From Enterovibrio sp. JCM 19048 (GTDB taxonomy: Bacteria; Pseudomonadota; Gammaproteobacteria; Enterobacterales; Vibrionaceae): a stretch of DNA of 64,000 nucleotides. Location: NCBI GenBank assembly GCA_001310415.1, contig BAXE01000001.1, forward strand, positions 124,001 to 188,000. The letters run 5' to 3'. A program made the position numbers and the translations under genes. Shown here in pieces: positions 9,681 through 19,919 of the stretch (position 1 is the stretch's first letter; each line of letters starts with the position of its first letter). The notes beneath the pieces were generated by a model. The model saw nothing but the letters and a program-made list of their open reading frames with translations, searched no databases and had not been told where the DNA came from.

Positions 9681-11303
9681 TCATTCGAGTTTTGCGTAGC
9701 AGGGGATAGTGAGGAAATCAGCAAAATGGGCATCGGTTGAGAGTGTAAAAAATAACTCCGATGCTTGGTCGAATTTGCGGTTTCCGTCTGCGCCTGCTGA
9801 CGTTTTCATGTCCTTCACTTCTTCATCCAGCCATTGTCTGAACAGCGCCGCGGTAAAAGGTCTGCCGTCGTCCAGACTGACCTCATGCTTCAACCACTGC
9901 CAGATGTTGGCGCGGGAAATTTCAGCCGTAGCGGCATCTTCCATCAGGCCATAAATGGGCACGCAGCCGATGCCGCGCAGCCAGGCTTCCATGTAAAGCA
10001 CGGCAATGCGGATATTCTTCCTCACTCCGGCTTCATCCTTTGGCCCTTGGCTGGGTCTGAGTAACACCTCGCTGTTAAAACTGCCGTCCGGAATGAAATG
10101 GCGTTGGTTGGTCGCGCCTGCGAGGTATTCATCGAAAATTGTTCTGGCCAGCGAAACCAGATGGGGGTGAGCGACCCAGGTGCCGTCATGGCCGTTGGTC
10201 GCTTCCCGGCGTTTGTCTTCAATCACTTTTTGGGTGACGCGTGCCATTTCTTCCGGATCTTTTGACGGGATAAACGCCGACATGCCGCCGATTGCCAGTG
10301 CGCCGCGTCGGTGACAGGTTTGGATCAGGCGTTTGCTGTAGGCCTCCAGGAAAGGCTGATCCATACCGATAGCATGGCGATCCGGCAAGATGCGGTCGGT
10401 GTGGTTCTTGAGCGTTTTGATATAGCTGAAGATGTAGTCCCAGCGCCCGCAGTTCATTCCCACGATGTGTTTGCGCATGGCATAGAGGATCTCTTCCATC
10501 TGGAAGACAGCGGGGAGGGTTTCAATCAGAACTGTCGCTCGAATAGTGCCCGTTTCTGCGCCAACGTAATTCTCGGAAAAGTCGAACACCGACTCCCACC
10601 ACGCTGCTTCTTCCATGGATTCAAGCTTAGGCAGGTAGAAGTAAACGCCCTGACCACGCTCTTTTCTGCTTTGGTAGTTGTGAAAAAAGTAGAGGCCAAA
10701 GTCCATCAGGCTTGCAGGCATGGGGTGGCCATCAAACAGGATGTGCGCTTCCTTGAGGTGTAAACCGCGGGGGCGATGGATCAGCGTGGCGGGCTTATCC
10801 ACCAACTGATAATGCTTGCCGTTAGCCGGTTCATGGTAAGAAATAGTGCCGAGGTTGGCGTCGCGCATGTTGATTTGGCCGTTCACCATATTCTCCCAGG
10901 TTGGGAGGTGGCATCTTCAAAGCAGCACATAAACACGTTCGCGCCAGAGTTCAGCGCATTGATCACCATTTTGCGATCAACCGGGCCGGTAATTTCTACC
11001 CGTCTGTCAGTCAGGGGCGCTGGGATCGCGGCGACCTTCCAGCTTTTGTCATCGCGGATTGCTGCGGTGTCTTGTCGAAAATCCGGTAAAGCGCCGTTAT
11101 CAAATTCCTGCTGCTTTTGTTTTCGTTCTTGGAGTAGCGCTTCGAGCGGGCTTGCAAACTTCTCACACAAAGCCTGGAGGAATGCCAGCTTCGCCGCTCA
11201 GTATGTCTTTCGCATCCTGGCTAAACAGAGAGCCTGTGATGACTAGTCTTCCGTGACCAGTGGCTTGAGTCAGGTGATCCTGATTTTTCGTTGTTTCATA
11301 CAT
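9681..11303 (-). CDS. aceB: Malate synthase A (frame breaks near 10885 and 11180)
   Basis: Malate synthase condenses glyoxylate with acetyl-CoA to malate and is here an exit for glyoxylate from allantoin breakdown. The start ATG 11303 has AAGGA upstream ([20 protein letters not shown]). Frames rejoin as [20 protein letters not shown], then [20 protein letters not shown] and [12 protein letters not shown], then the long C-terminal frame with [69 protein letters not shown] and [15 protein letters not shown]. The repaired length is about 540 aa, typical of the AceB class rather than the larger GlcB. No isocitrate lyase is adjacent, so it is more likely dedicated to purine-derived glyoxylate. A GntR-type palindrome lies 18 bp upstream. 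Confidence 0.93.
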
Positions 11304-11320
11304 CGGCAAGGTCCTTTGTT

Positions 11321-11332
11321 AATGTATACAAT
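11321..11332. promoter_or_regulatory. Candidate GntR operator 2 (aceB promoter)
   Basis: AATGTATACAAT matches ATTGTATACAAT at 11 of 12 positions and lies just upstream of the malate synthase start. A separate inverted repeat TTGTTC-N7-GAACAA is at 11358-11376 in the same divergent aceB/gcl region. Confidence 0.55.
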
Positions 11333-11582
11333 CTAACTTCATTAAAATTTCATTTAGTTGTTCTTATAGTGAACAATAAAAGCATAATGTTAATGTATTG
11401 TGAATAACCATTTTTAATAATTCTTCTTCGACAGTAGCTTGCTCAGTCTCTCCTTTAACCCTCCTACAAGCGCTTCTCCGGCCTTTCTTTCAGTCTCTTT
11501 GTGGAAATGCATTGTTTAAAAAGTGTTAAGAAAACTCTTGCGCTCAATAAATAATCGATCTAAGAATACAATTAACACTCAA

Positions 11583-11594
11583 ATTGTATACAAA
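11583..11594. promoter_or_regulatory. Candidate GntR operator 3 (gcl leader)
   Basis: ATTGTATACAAA contains the perfect core TTGTATACAA. It abuts the gcl ribosome-binding site (AAGGAG at 11594-11599), so a bound repressor would block transcription of the gcl operon near its start. Confidence 0.6.
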
Positions 11595-11606
11595 AGGAGT
11601 TTTTGT

Positions 11607-13382
11607 ATGGGAAAGATGAGAGCCATTGATGCTGCCGTTGAAGTTTTGAAGCGTGAAGGCGTGGTAAAAGCGTTCGGTGTGCCCGGTGCGGCAATCAACC
11701 CGTTCTACTCGGCGTTGAAAAAATCAGGGGGGATTGATCATATCCTTGCCCGTCATGTCGAAGGGGCGTCCCACATGGCAGAGGCTACACCAGAGCAAAT
11801 CCGGGCAATATCGGTGTCTGTATCGGTACGTCTGGCCCGGCGGGCACAGACATGATCACCGGCCTTTATTCGGCGCAGGCTGACTCCATTCCCATTCTTT
11901 GTATTACGGGGCAGGCGCCCAGAGCGCGGTTACACAAGGAAGACTTTCAGGCGGTAGACATTGAATCCATTGCCCGGCCTGTGACCAAGTGGTGTTCAAC
12001 CGTGTTGGAACCTGCGCAGGTGCCCCGCGCTATACAGCATGCGTTTCATGTGATGCGCTCCGGTCGCCCCGGTCCCGTGTTGATTGACCTGCCGCTGGAT
12101 GTGCAACTGGCCGAGATTGAATTTGATATCGACAGCTACGAGCCTTTGGCGCCGTACAAGCCTGCCATTACCCGCACTCAGGCAGAAAAGGCGATGGAGA
12201 TGCTCAACGATGCAGAGCGCCCGCTGATTGTTTCCGGCGGCGGTGTGATTAATGCCAATGCGTCAGCGCTTTTGCAGGAATTTGCTGAAATTGTCGGTGT
12301 GCCGGTGATCCCTACCTTAATGGCTGGGGCACCATTGCCGATGACCACGAGTTGATGGCGGGCATGGTTGGCCTGCAAACCTCGCACCGCTACGGGAACG
12401 CCTCGTTGCTGGCATCCGATCTGGTTTTTGGTATCGGTAACCGCTGGGCAAACCGCCATACCGGATCGGTGGATGTGTATACCGAAGGCCGTAAGTTTAT
12501 CCATATCGACATCGAACCGACCCAGATTGGCCGTGTGTTTTGCCTGATCTTGGTATTGTGTCCGACGCCAATGAAGCCCTTTCCGTGCTGATTGATGTTG
12601 CCAAAACCTGGAAAGCGCAGGGGAAACTGCGTGACCGCACTGATTGGGTAAGCGAATGCCAGCAGCGCAAAGCGACCATGTTGCGCAAAACCCACTACAC
12701 CGAGCAGCCAGTCAAACCGATGCGTGTGTATGAAGAGATGAACCGGGTGTTCGACCGCGATACCTGCTACGTCAGCACCATTGGATTGTCCCAGATTGCC
12801 GCGGCGCAGTTCCTTCATGTTTACAAGCCACGTCACTGGATTAATTGCGGGCAGGCTGGCCCATTGGGTTGGACGGTTCCTGCCGCGCTGGGTGTACGTG
12901 CGGCTGACCCAGAGCGTCAAATCGTGGCGATTTCCGGCGACTATGACTTCCAGTTCATGATTGAGGAGCTGGCAGTCGGTGCTCAGTTCAACCTGCCATA
13001 CGTGCATGTTCTGGTGAATAACTCCTATCTGGGATTGATTCGTCAGGCGCAGTGCCAGTTCGACATTGATTATTGCGTGCAGCTGGCGTTTGAAAACCAG
13101 AACGCGCCGGAAATTGCTGATTACGGCGTCGACCATGTGACCGTGGTTGAAGGCTTAGGTTGTAAAGCCCTGCGTGTCACAGACCCCGAACAGATTGCCT
13201 CCGCACTGGAACAAGCCAAAATCCTGATGCAAATCCACCGCGTGCCTGTGGTGGTGGAAATCATGCTGGAAAAGGTGACCAACATTTCCATGGGCGTAGA
13301 GATCAACGCCGTGAACGAGTTTGAATCGCTGGCGGAATCTATTGCCGATGCGCCCACTGCATTAGCCGCAGAGCGTCGCTGA
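11607..13382 (+). CDS. gcl: Glyoxylate carboligase (three frame breaks)
   Basis: ThDP- and FAD-dependent enzyme joining two glyoxylates into tartronate semialdehyde plus CO2. The repaired protein is about 591 aa. Motifs are [31 protein letters not shown] (Val at the usual ThDP-activating Glu position, a hallmark of Gcl), [57 protein letters not shown] and the ThDP motif [18 protein letters not shown]...[10 protein letters not shown]. Breaks near 11790, 12335 and 12545 are undone by restoring one base; for example ATGGCTGGGG becomes ATGGGCTGGGG, giving [19 protein letters not shown] lies 8 nt before the ATG. It leads the gcl-hyi-glxR-ttuD operon. Confidence 0.95.
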
Positions 13383-13409
13383 TCAACGTAGACAGATAAG
13401 GACATTGCT

Positions 13410-14197
13410 ATGCCAAAACTTGCTGCCAATTTATCCATGTTGTTTAACGAACTGCCCTTTATTGAGCGCTTCAGCGCGGCTGCTAACTTCGGTTTTAAAG
13501 GGGTGGAATACCTGTTCCCTTATGCGTTTGATGCCAAAGAGCTGAAAGCCGAACTGGACAGAAACCACCTCAAGCAGGTGCTGTTTAACCTTCCGGCCGG
13601 AGACTGGGAAGCGGGCGACCGCGGTATTGCCGCTGATCCATCAAGGGTTGATGAGTTTCGCGCCGGAGTCGGCCTCGCGATTGAATACGCCAAGGTGCTT
13701 GGGTGTGAGCAGGTCAACTGTCTGGCAGGCATAGTGCCCGAAGGTGTCAGTCAGGAAACCGCAGAAGAAACCTTGATTGAAAATCTGAAATTTGCCAACG
13801 GCCAGTTGCAGGAAGCTGGGATCCGCTTGGTGATTGAAGCGATTAACACCCGCGATATTCCGGGCTTTGCCCTTACCAATACCCGACAGGCGCTGCGCAT
13901 TTGTGATGCGGTGGGAAGTGAAAACCTTTCACTGCAATACGACATCTACCACATGCAGATTATGGAAGGGGATATCGCTCCGACCCTGAAATCCACACTC
14001 AACCGTATCGGCCATATCCAAATCGCCGATAATCCTGGGCGGCATGAACCCGGCACCGGTGAGCTGAATTATCACTTTCTTTTCCGCTATCTCGATGAGA
14101 TTGGCTATCAGGCTGGGTGGGCTGCGAATACAAACCTGCCACCACCACGGAAGAGGGCCTGAAATGGCTCTTGGACTACAACCAGAATGAGGAGTAA
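13410..14197 (+). CDS. hyi: Hydroxypyruvate isomerase (frame break near 14125)
   Basis: Interconverts tartronate semialdehyde and hydroxypyruvate; a TIM-barrel xylose-isomerase-like protein of about 262 aa. It begins MPKLAANLSMLFNELPFIER and shows FKGVEYLFPYAFDAKEL, VNCLAGIVPEG, LVIEAINTRDIPGFALTNT (metal Glu), YDIYHMQIMEGDIAPTL and HIQIADNPGRHEPGTGELNY. The reading frame breaks near 14125. The shifted frame gives GWVGCEYKPATTTEEGLKWL and ends at 14197, matching the family C-terminus. It starts 27 nt after gcl; glxR starts 4 nt after its stop. Confidence 0.94.
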
Positions 14198-14201
14198 GGG
14201 A

Positions 14202-15090
14202 ATGACGACTATCGCGTTTATTGGCACGGGTATTATGGGCAAACCCATGGCGGAAAACCTGCAAAAGGCAGGCTATCAACTGCATCTGTCTGAAAGCCGC
14301 AGCCCTGCGCCATCTTCATTGGTGGAAGGCGGAGCCAAAACCTTTCCATCCAACCGAGAAGCGGTAAAAGAAGCGGAATACATCATCGTCATGGTGCCCA
14401 ACACGCCGGATGTAGAGAACGTGCTGTTTGGTGATGACGGCATAGAACCGATGCTGGACAGCGGTAAAACCGTTATCGACATGAGTTCTATCTCCCCGAT
14501 TGAAACCCAGGCGTTTGCAGCAGGTCAATGAAAGCGGTGCGGCTTATCTGGATGCACCGGTCTCCGGCGGCGAAGTGGGCGCTATCAACGCCACGCTGAC
14601 CATTATGGTAGGCGGTGATGAAGCGGTCTTTGAACGGGCGCTGCCTTTGTTTGGCGCAATGGGCAAGAACATCAATCTGGTTGGCGATAACGGCGCGGGT
14701 CAAGTGTGTAAGGTGGCAAACCAAATCATTGTGGCACTCAACATTGAAGCGGTATCTGAAGCCTTGGTATTCGCATCCAAAGCCGGTGCTGATCCGGCGC
14801 GTATCCGCAATGCGCTGATGGGCGGTTTTGCCAACTCCAAAGTGCTCGAAGTGCATGGCGAGCGGATGGTGAGAGGCACGTTTGATCCGGGTTTTCGCAT
14901 CCGTCTGCATCAGAAAGATTTGAACCTCGCCCTGACTGGCGCTGAAACCCTGGGGGTAGCGTTACCAAACACCCGATCGGCGCAGGAGCTGTTCAGCCTT
15001 TGTGCAGAGCAAGGGGGAGAGGATTGGGATCACTCCGCACTGGTCAAGGCCATTGAATCTTTATCCAACCACAACATACGCGGTGAGTAA
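14202..15090 (+). CDS. glxR: Tartronate semialdehyde reductase (frame break near 14515)
   Basis: NAD(P)H-dependent reduction of tartronate semialdehyde to D-glycerate; a beta-hydroxyacid dehydrogenase of about 296 aa. It has the Rossmann motif IAFIGTGIMGKPMAENL, substrate motif YLDAPVSGGEVGA, catalytic-Lys motif GAGQVCKVANQIIVALNIEA, and the C-terminal GFRIRLHQKDLNLAL and NTRSAQELFSLC. The break lies between TQAFAA and QVNESGAAYL. GGAGTAAGGGA precedes ATG 14202, overlapping the end of hyi. Confidence 0.94.
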
Positions 15091-15144
15091 CGGCTTGTTT
15101 GCTCCCGGCGTTTAGATTTTCGTTTTATCGGTCCTTTGTTTTTT

Positions 15145-15176
15145 GCCCGCTTCTTTCACGACGGGCTTTTTTTCTA
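15145..15176 (+). terminator. Intra-operon terminator between glxR and glycerate kinase
   Basis: GCCCG / CGGGC hairpin followed by TTTTTTTCT just before the kinase start. It may lower kinase expression relative to gcl-hyi-glxR. Confidence 0.55.
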
Positions 15177-15188
15177 TGGAGACACGCA

Positions 15189-16546
15189 ATGGAACAGCTG
15201 GATGCTTTGAAGGAAAAAAGGAAAAACCCGCACGCTCACCCTGAGCAGGAACCCGTTTTCATTGGCGGCATGACACCGTCACTTTTTCTGCGCAAATTGT
15301 TCGATTCAGCGGTCGATGCCGCTTTACCTTACGACAATATGGCGAACTTCCTGCCACAAGACCGCACAGGAAAGCTGGTGGTGATCGGGGCAGGGAAAGC
15401 GGCGGCATCTATGGCTCAGGCACTGGAAGAGCGCTGGCAAGGCCCTTTGCAGGGCGTGGTGGTAACCCGCTACCAACATGGCGCGCCGTGCCGTTTTATT
15501 GAAGTCGTGGAAGCCTCCCATCCGGTGCCTGACGACGAAAGCGAAAAGGTCGCCAAGCGAATCCTGAACCTTGTCACCTACCTTGACGAAAACGACACCG
15601 TGATTTGTCTCCTATCAGGAGGAGGCTCTGCACTGCTCAGTTTGCCTGCTCTGGGTATTTCGTTTGCAGAAAAGCAGGCTATCAATAAGGCGCTGCTTAA
15701 ATCCGGTGCGGCCATTGATGAAATGAACTGCGTTCGTAAGCACCTGTCGGCGATTAAAGGCGGGCGGCTGGCAATGGCGGCCTATCCAGCACCATGCTGA
15801 CGCTGGCAATTTCCGATGTGCCGGGTGATGCAGAGGACGTAATTGCCTCGGGCCCAACCGTCGCAGACCCGACAACCCGCTGCGATGCCATCAATATCCT
15901 TAATAAATACGATATTCCGGTAAGTCTGGACGTGACAAGGTGGCTGGAAAGCGACGCCTCTGAGACGCCAAAGCCGGGTGACCCACGACTTGCCAACAGC
16001 CGGTTGGAGATAATCTCTACGCCGCTGAAATCCTTGCTGGCCGCACAGGAAGAAGCCGAAGCCTTGGGGATTCCAGCATATATTCTCGGTGACAACCTGG
16101 AAGGAGAAGCGCGGGACGTCGCCTTGGTGCATGCCGCTATGGCAACCAGCGCAGCTAGGCATGACCAACCGTTTCCCGTGTCCTGCGTGATCCTCTCTGG
16201 CGGGGAAACCACGGTGACAGTCAAAGGCAATGGACGGGGCGGTCGTAACTGCGAGTTCTTGCTTTCTCTTTATCAGGCGTTGGAAAAAGCACCTGATATC
16301 AGGGAGCGAGTCTATGCGCTTGCCTGTGATACCGATGGTATTGATGGGGTGGAAGATAACGCGGGTGCAGAACTAAAACCCTCCTTTTATGCAGCGGCAG
16401 AAGTGCTGGGATTGTCGCCGGGTGACTATCTTGCCGACAATGACAGCTACGGTTTCTTTCAGGCGTTAAATGCCTTGATCCTGACCGGGCCCACCCGCAC
16501 TAACGTCAACGATTTCAGGGCAATCCTTATCCTGCCAGAAGCTTGA
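15189..16546 (+). CDS. ttuD: Glycerate 2-kinase, MOFRL/TtuD type (one frame break)
   Basis: Phosphorylates D-glycerate to 2-phosphoglycerate, delivering purine carbon to lower glycolysis. The repaired protein is about 452 aa. The N-terminal DUF4147 part shows LVVIGAGKAAASMAQALE, VVEASHPVPDDESEK, VICLLSGGGSALLSLPA and MNCVRKHLSAIKGGRLA. After a break near 15790 come TLAISDVPGDAEDVIASGPT and the C-terminal MOFRL part LSGGETTVTVKGNGRGGRN, ALACDTDGIDG and NDSYGFF. It belongs to the MOFRL class, not the E. coli GlxK/GarK class. GGAGA lies before ATG 15189. It is the end of the gcl operon. Confidence 0.92.
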
Positions 16547-16587
16547 AATGCGAAGGTTTCTTGTGGATGCACTGGATGATCGCTGTG

Positions 16588-16626
16588 GGATTCATTAAAG
16601 TTGTGGTTACGCACTTTAATGAATCC
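16588..16626. repeat. 14-bp inverted repeat before the TetR gene
   Basis: Arms GGATTCATTAAAGT and ACTTTAATGAATCC are perfect and separated by 11 nt; the right arm ends 11 bp before the TetR start. No T-tract follows, so an operator for autoregulation fits better than a terminator. It could also act as a hairpin in the leader. Confidence 0.6.
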
Positions 16627-16637
16627 ACGGATGGGCA

Positions 16638-17252
16638 ATGTCACGTATCAGGACGAAAAATCAGGAAAAAATCATCGAAGTGGCCAGCCAGCTGTTCGCA
16701 GAAAAAGGCTATGCGGCAACCACGACGGCTGAAATCGCCCAGCGTGCTGAAATTCCAAAGCCCAACCTCTATTACTACTTCAACACCAAAGACAACCTCT
16801 ACCGCGCAGTGTTGGAAAGCGTTACCCAGCCTTTGCTGGAAGCCTCATACCCGATAGAACAGCTCGATGACCCGCGCGAAGCGATCACCCAATATATCCG
16901 CACCAAACTCCATATCTCCAAAGAGCACGCTGCCGCTTCTAAAACCTTCGCCGCAGAAGTGATGGCCGGCGCACCACACCTTCCGAGAGATATTGCCGAA
17001 GCGCTGTTGGATCAGTCCAAAATGATCTTGGGTAAGTTCGAATACTGGATTGAAAAGGGCTGGATGGAGCCTGTTCCCCCAAAACACCTTATGTTTATGC
17101 TCTGGTCATCCACCCAGACTTACGCCGACTTTAACTGGCAGATTTGTCAGGTCAGCGGTCAGTATGAATTGGATGACAAAGACTTCGAAGAAGCGGCCAC
17201 GTTTCTGGTTAATTTGGTGCTGAGAGGGTGCGGGGTGAAGCATGCAGACTGA
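16638..17252 (+). CDS. RutR-like TetR family regulator
   Basis: TetR-family repressor, 204 aa and intact. The N-terminal helix-turn-helix reads IIEVASQLFAEKGYAATTTA and IAQRAEIPKPNLYYYFNTKD. The C-terminal domain (HISKEHAAASKTFAAEVMAG, LWSSTQTYADFNWQ) resembles the RutR (YcdC) type, whose E. coli member responds to uracil/thymine and controls nucleobase catabolism. Placed at the end of the glyoxylate arm of a purine cluster, it may sense a purine intermediate (inference). A RutR-like palindrome lies in the xdhA promoter at 7981 and a 14-bp inverted repeat lies immediately upstream. The ribosome-binding site is weak. Confidence 0.85.
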   Translation: MSRIRTKNQEKIIEVASQLFAEKGYAATTTAEIAQRAEIPKPNLYYYFNTKDNLYRAVLESVTQPLLEASYPIEQLDDPREAITQYIRTKLHISKEHAAASKTFAAEVMAGAPHLPRDIAEALLDQSKMILGKFEYWIEKGWMEPVPPKHLMFMLWSSTQTYADFNWQICQVSGQYELDDKDFEEAATFLVNLVLRGCGVKHAD

Positions 17253-17268
17253 CAAATTGCTCTTGGTT

Positions 17269-17309
17269 CTTCCCCCTTTTAAAGGGGGAAGTTAGATGGG
17301 GGTTTTGGC
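17269..17309 (+). repeat. Intergenic palindromic repeat, copy A (left island flank)
   Basis: CTTCCCCCTTTTAAAGGGGG is the start of a perfect 23-nt palindrome (17269-17291), followed by GTTAGATGGGGGTTTTGGCT. Copy B lies in opposite orientation at 21161-21205. Together they bracket the AT-rich island. The rest of 17310-17512 shows no gene I can support. Confidence 0.7.
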
Positions 17310-17512
17310 TCTTTGCGCTTCGGTGGCGTGAATTGGAAAGGGACAAGAATGAGTTACGAACCAAAACACACTCTGACTTTTCGGATTACTTCTGGTATTG
17401 CAACGATTTGGCCATCCTAAATGTGGCTGGCCAAATTCTCTTATCCACAACATTGCGTTATTTACTGATGATTAAAGTCTACGTATCTATAGACTTTTAC
17501 ATAGCTGTATTA

Positions 17513-19429
17513 CTATGCCTTTGATGCTTTGAAATTCAAACTCTTACTATTTCTGGTAAATGTCGTTCCTACAATATAATCATTATTGTCTAGCGACCGC
17601 TCAATACTCTTGGTTGCAAAAATAATTTGAAACTCAACTTGAGAATCAGAAAGAAGATCATGAATAGCCTTTTGAAAATTTTTAGAACGACTATCTTCCA
17701 TACCGCCATTCTCAATACCATCAAGAATCAAAAACCTCGGAATACGTAGGTATGTTTTCTCCAATGATGTCATCAATAATGCTAGCCTAAATGAGTTGTA
17801 TAAATAGACCATACCACTTTCAGAAAAAGATGATTTACCATTAACTGATATACTATTGGAGGCAAAATCAAATTCTATATTTTTAGCAGAAGCAAACTCA
17901 TCTTCCGAACCAATATCTTTCTTAAGAACTGAGATAAGGTTCTTTGAAATACAGTCTCTAACTTCAGGCTCTCTCAATCTATAAATATTTTCTTTTCTAG
18001 ATATTTTATCTTTAAGATCGTTGACTGCCTCTTGAGTCCTATCTCTTTCGTCAGTAAGTTCTGCTATTGAATTTAATAATTCAGCAATTTTATCTAGGTT
18101 CTCGATTTTTTCTTCTAGATAACCAATCTTCTGATAGCAACTAAATATCTTTGATTCATTCTTGTTATTTATAGATGCTATGACAGACGAACTTTCCGAA
18201 ATACTTTTTCTCAACTGCGTTCTTAAGTCTTTTCTCTTTCCTTCAAGAACGGTAAGTTTTTTATTTTTTCGTTCTATTATTCGATTAGACTCAGCAAGTT
18301 GGAGATCTATTTCGCTTGACATGCGCAATAAATTGTCGTTTGCTTCACCTTTATCATTAGATTCTGAACCGCATAATCCGCAACTATTCTCTTTCACTGA
18401 GTTCAGTTTGGATTGACAACAAGGGCATACTTGGAAAGAAAAGTTTGATATTGACTTGTTAACAACAATTGCGTCTTTAATAGCTAATTTTTTGTCTTTC
18501 AGTTCTGAGATGAATTGTCCAGAGTCTTCAATATCATACTGAAGTGTTCTTATTTCACTCTCACACTCATAAAGACTCGTTTTCAGCTTAATGTTGTTAA
18601 TAGCAATTTTTTCAGATGTAGACTTTTCATCCTTATATTCACCAAAAGACTCCAATTTACTATTAATAACATCCTGATTTAATTCAACAATCTGCTTTAA
18701 ATAGTCCTGCTTTTCGTTTTCAATGGAGCTATACTCTCTAGAGAATGATGTTTTACCAACAACCGAGTGTATTGCTGTAATCTCTGAGACTAACTTGGTG
18801 AGTTTCTTATCTTCTTCAATAAGTGCTATTTTATAGGCATAAAGATCGTTATCGTACAAGCCTAACAGGTAGTTACCTATAGACTCCCTCTTAAATGCTG
18901 AGTCAAATGGCTCGATATTAAAAATATTACCTGAAGCGTTAGATTGGTCACCATAAATAAGTCTTAATACTTGGTGTATAGTAATATTGTTGTTATTTGC
19001 ATCCGCCTTGGCTTCAGGAATATTAAGAATGTCAAACAACTTTTGAGAAAAGCTAATACTACCGTATTGAGATGAATATGAGTGTTTTTTCCAGTTTTCA
19101 ATCCCAGTATTTAGAGCATCGGCTATTGGCATAAAACAAAACCACATTGGTTGTTTTTCTTTACCATTGATATCTCTTTTTATCGTAATATCAATGCCAT
19201 TTACCTTAAGCCCAACATATACGGAATCGCATGCACCAGCTTCATCTTTCCAGTTAGTTACTTCATACCCCATCCCAAAAACTAACAATTGGATAATTGA
19301 GGTCTTTCCTCCCCCATTACATCCGCTAAGAACATTTATTCCAGGGTGAAAGTCTTCGTCATACATATAACTACTATTTTTAGTGGCGATAAGCCTGGAG
19401 ACTCTTAATGATGGGTTATATAGCATCAT
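17513..19429 (-). CDS. ABC/SMC-like ATPase of an ABC three-component (ABC-3C)-type system
   Basis: 638-aa Rad50/SMC-like ATPase, intact. Walker A GCNGGGKTS is at residues 36-44 and a Q-loop-like YGDQSN at 159-164. A long helical coiled-coil runs over about 200-470 and is interrupted near 335-353 by CPCC...CGLC, a Cys cluster that could bind zinc like a Rad50 hook but with more than two cysteines. Signature-like FSESGM is at 535-540 and Walker B FLILDGIENGGMEDSRSKNF at 566-585 (Gly follows the Walker B Asp). In known ABC-3C systems such an ATPase is encoded last, after an effector and a middle component, as here; it overlaps the middle component by 14 nt. ABC-3C systems are predicted conflict (anti-phage or anti-plasmid) systems. 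The ATPase call is secure; the system assignment is inference. Confidence 0.8.
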   Translation of the reverse strand: MMLYNPSLRVSRLIATKNSSYMYDEDFHPGINVLSGCNGGGKTSIIQLLVFGMGYEVTNWKDEAGACDSVYVGLKVNGIDITIKRDINGKEKQPMWFCFMPIADALNTGIENWKKHSYSSQYGSISFSQKLFDILNIPEAKADANNNNITIHQVLRLIYGDQSNASGNIFNIEPFDSAFKRESIGNYLLGLYDNDLYAYKIALIEEDKKLTKLVSEITAIHSVVGKTSFSREYSSIENEKQDYLKQIVELNQDVINSKLESFGEYKDEKSTSEKIAINNIKLKTSLYECESEIRTLQYDIEDSGQFISELKDKKLAIKDAIVVNKSISNFSFQVCPCCQSKLNSVKENSCGLCGSESNDKGEANDNLLRMSSEIDLQLAESNRIIERKNKKLTVLEGKRKDLRTQLRKSISESSSVIASINNKNESKIFSCYQKIGYLEEKIENLDKIAELLNSIAELTDERDRTQEAVNDLKDKISRKENIYRLREPEVRDCISKNLISVLKKDIGSEDEFASAKNIEFDFASNSISVNGKSSFSESGMVYLYNSFRLALLMTSLEKTYLRIPRFLILDGIENGGMEDSRSKNFQKAIHDLLSDSQVEFQIIFATKSIERSLDNNDYIVGTTFTRNSKSLNFKASKA

Positions 19430-19919
19430 ATTTACATCCCATTAAGTTACTTGCTGACTTCAAACCATTATCACCTACTAAGTCCATATCTATAAGGTGC
19501 TTTCTTATAAAAGATACTGCTTGTGATGATATACTATTTAGTTCTTTAGAAAGAATATCTTTTATCTCTGGGGAGACTTTATCATAATTTAATTCTAATC
19601 TATTTGTCTCTTCTGCAAAGCTAATAACACCTAGAGTTTCCAAGTAACAAATAGCCATATCTTGAACAGGTTTCATAATCTCAAATAGGTTGTTGTCACT
19701 GTAGTTTTGATAATTATTAGTAAACGACTTAAACACATTCCTTTCTTTGACCATATCTCGACCAAGTTTCATTCTAGATATATGAACAGGGTGTGCCAAA
19801 ATAAAATCAAGAATTCTCAGCCTATCCTTTTCCACTTTTTTTCCATCTAACTCCATCGATAAAGCAGATAACCTTAAGACTGTATGATTTACGTCTATAG
19901 ATTTGTTATAAACTAACAT
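19416..19919 (-). CDS. ABC-3C-like middle component protein
   Basis: 167 aa, alpha-helical, no signal peptide. It begins MLVYNKSIDVNHTVLRLSAL and contains KDRLRILDFILAHPVHISRM, which fits a winged-helix/all-helical adaptor. I see no catalytic motif. The MLVYNK..DV.HT.LRLL-like start and the position directly before an SMC-like ATPase resemble the middle components of ABC-3C systems, thought to link effector and ATPase. Its ATG overlaps the stop of the upstream gene by 7 nt and its end overlaps the ATPase start by 14 nt, so the three proteins are probably made in fixed proportion. Codon use is AT-rich like the rest of the island. Confidence 0.65.
   Translation of the reverse strand: MLVYNKSIDVNHTVLRLSALSMELDGKKVEKDRLRILDFILAHPVHISRMKLGRDMVKERNVFKSFTNNYQNYSDNNLFEIMKPVQDMAICYLETLGVISFAEETNRLELNYDKVSPEIKDILSKELNSISSQAVSFIRKHLIDMDLVGDNGLKSASNLMGCKYDAI

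Noticed and set aside
17228..17524. 98-aa plus-strand open frame after the TetR gene
   Set aside because: Overlaps the TetR end and the palindromic repeat; no family features.
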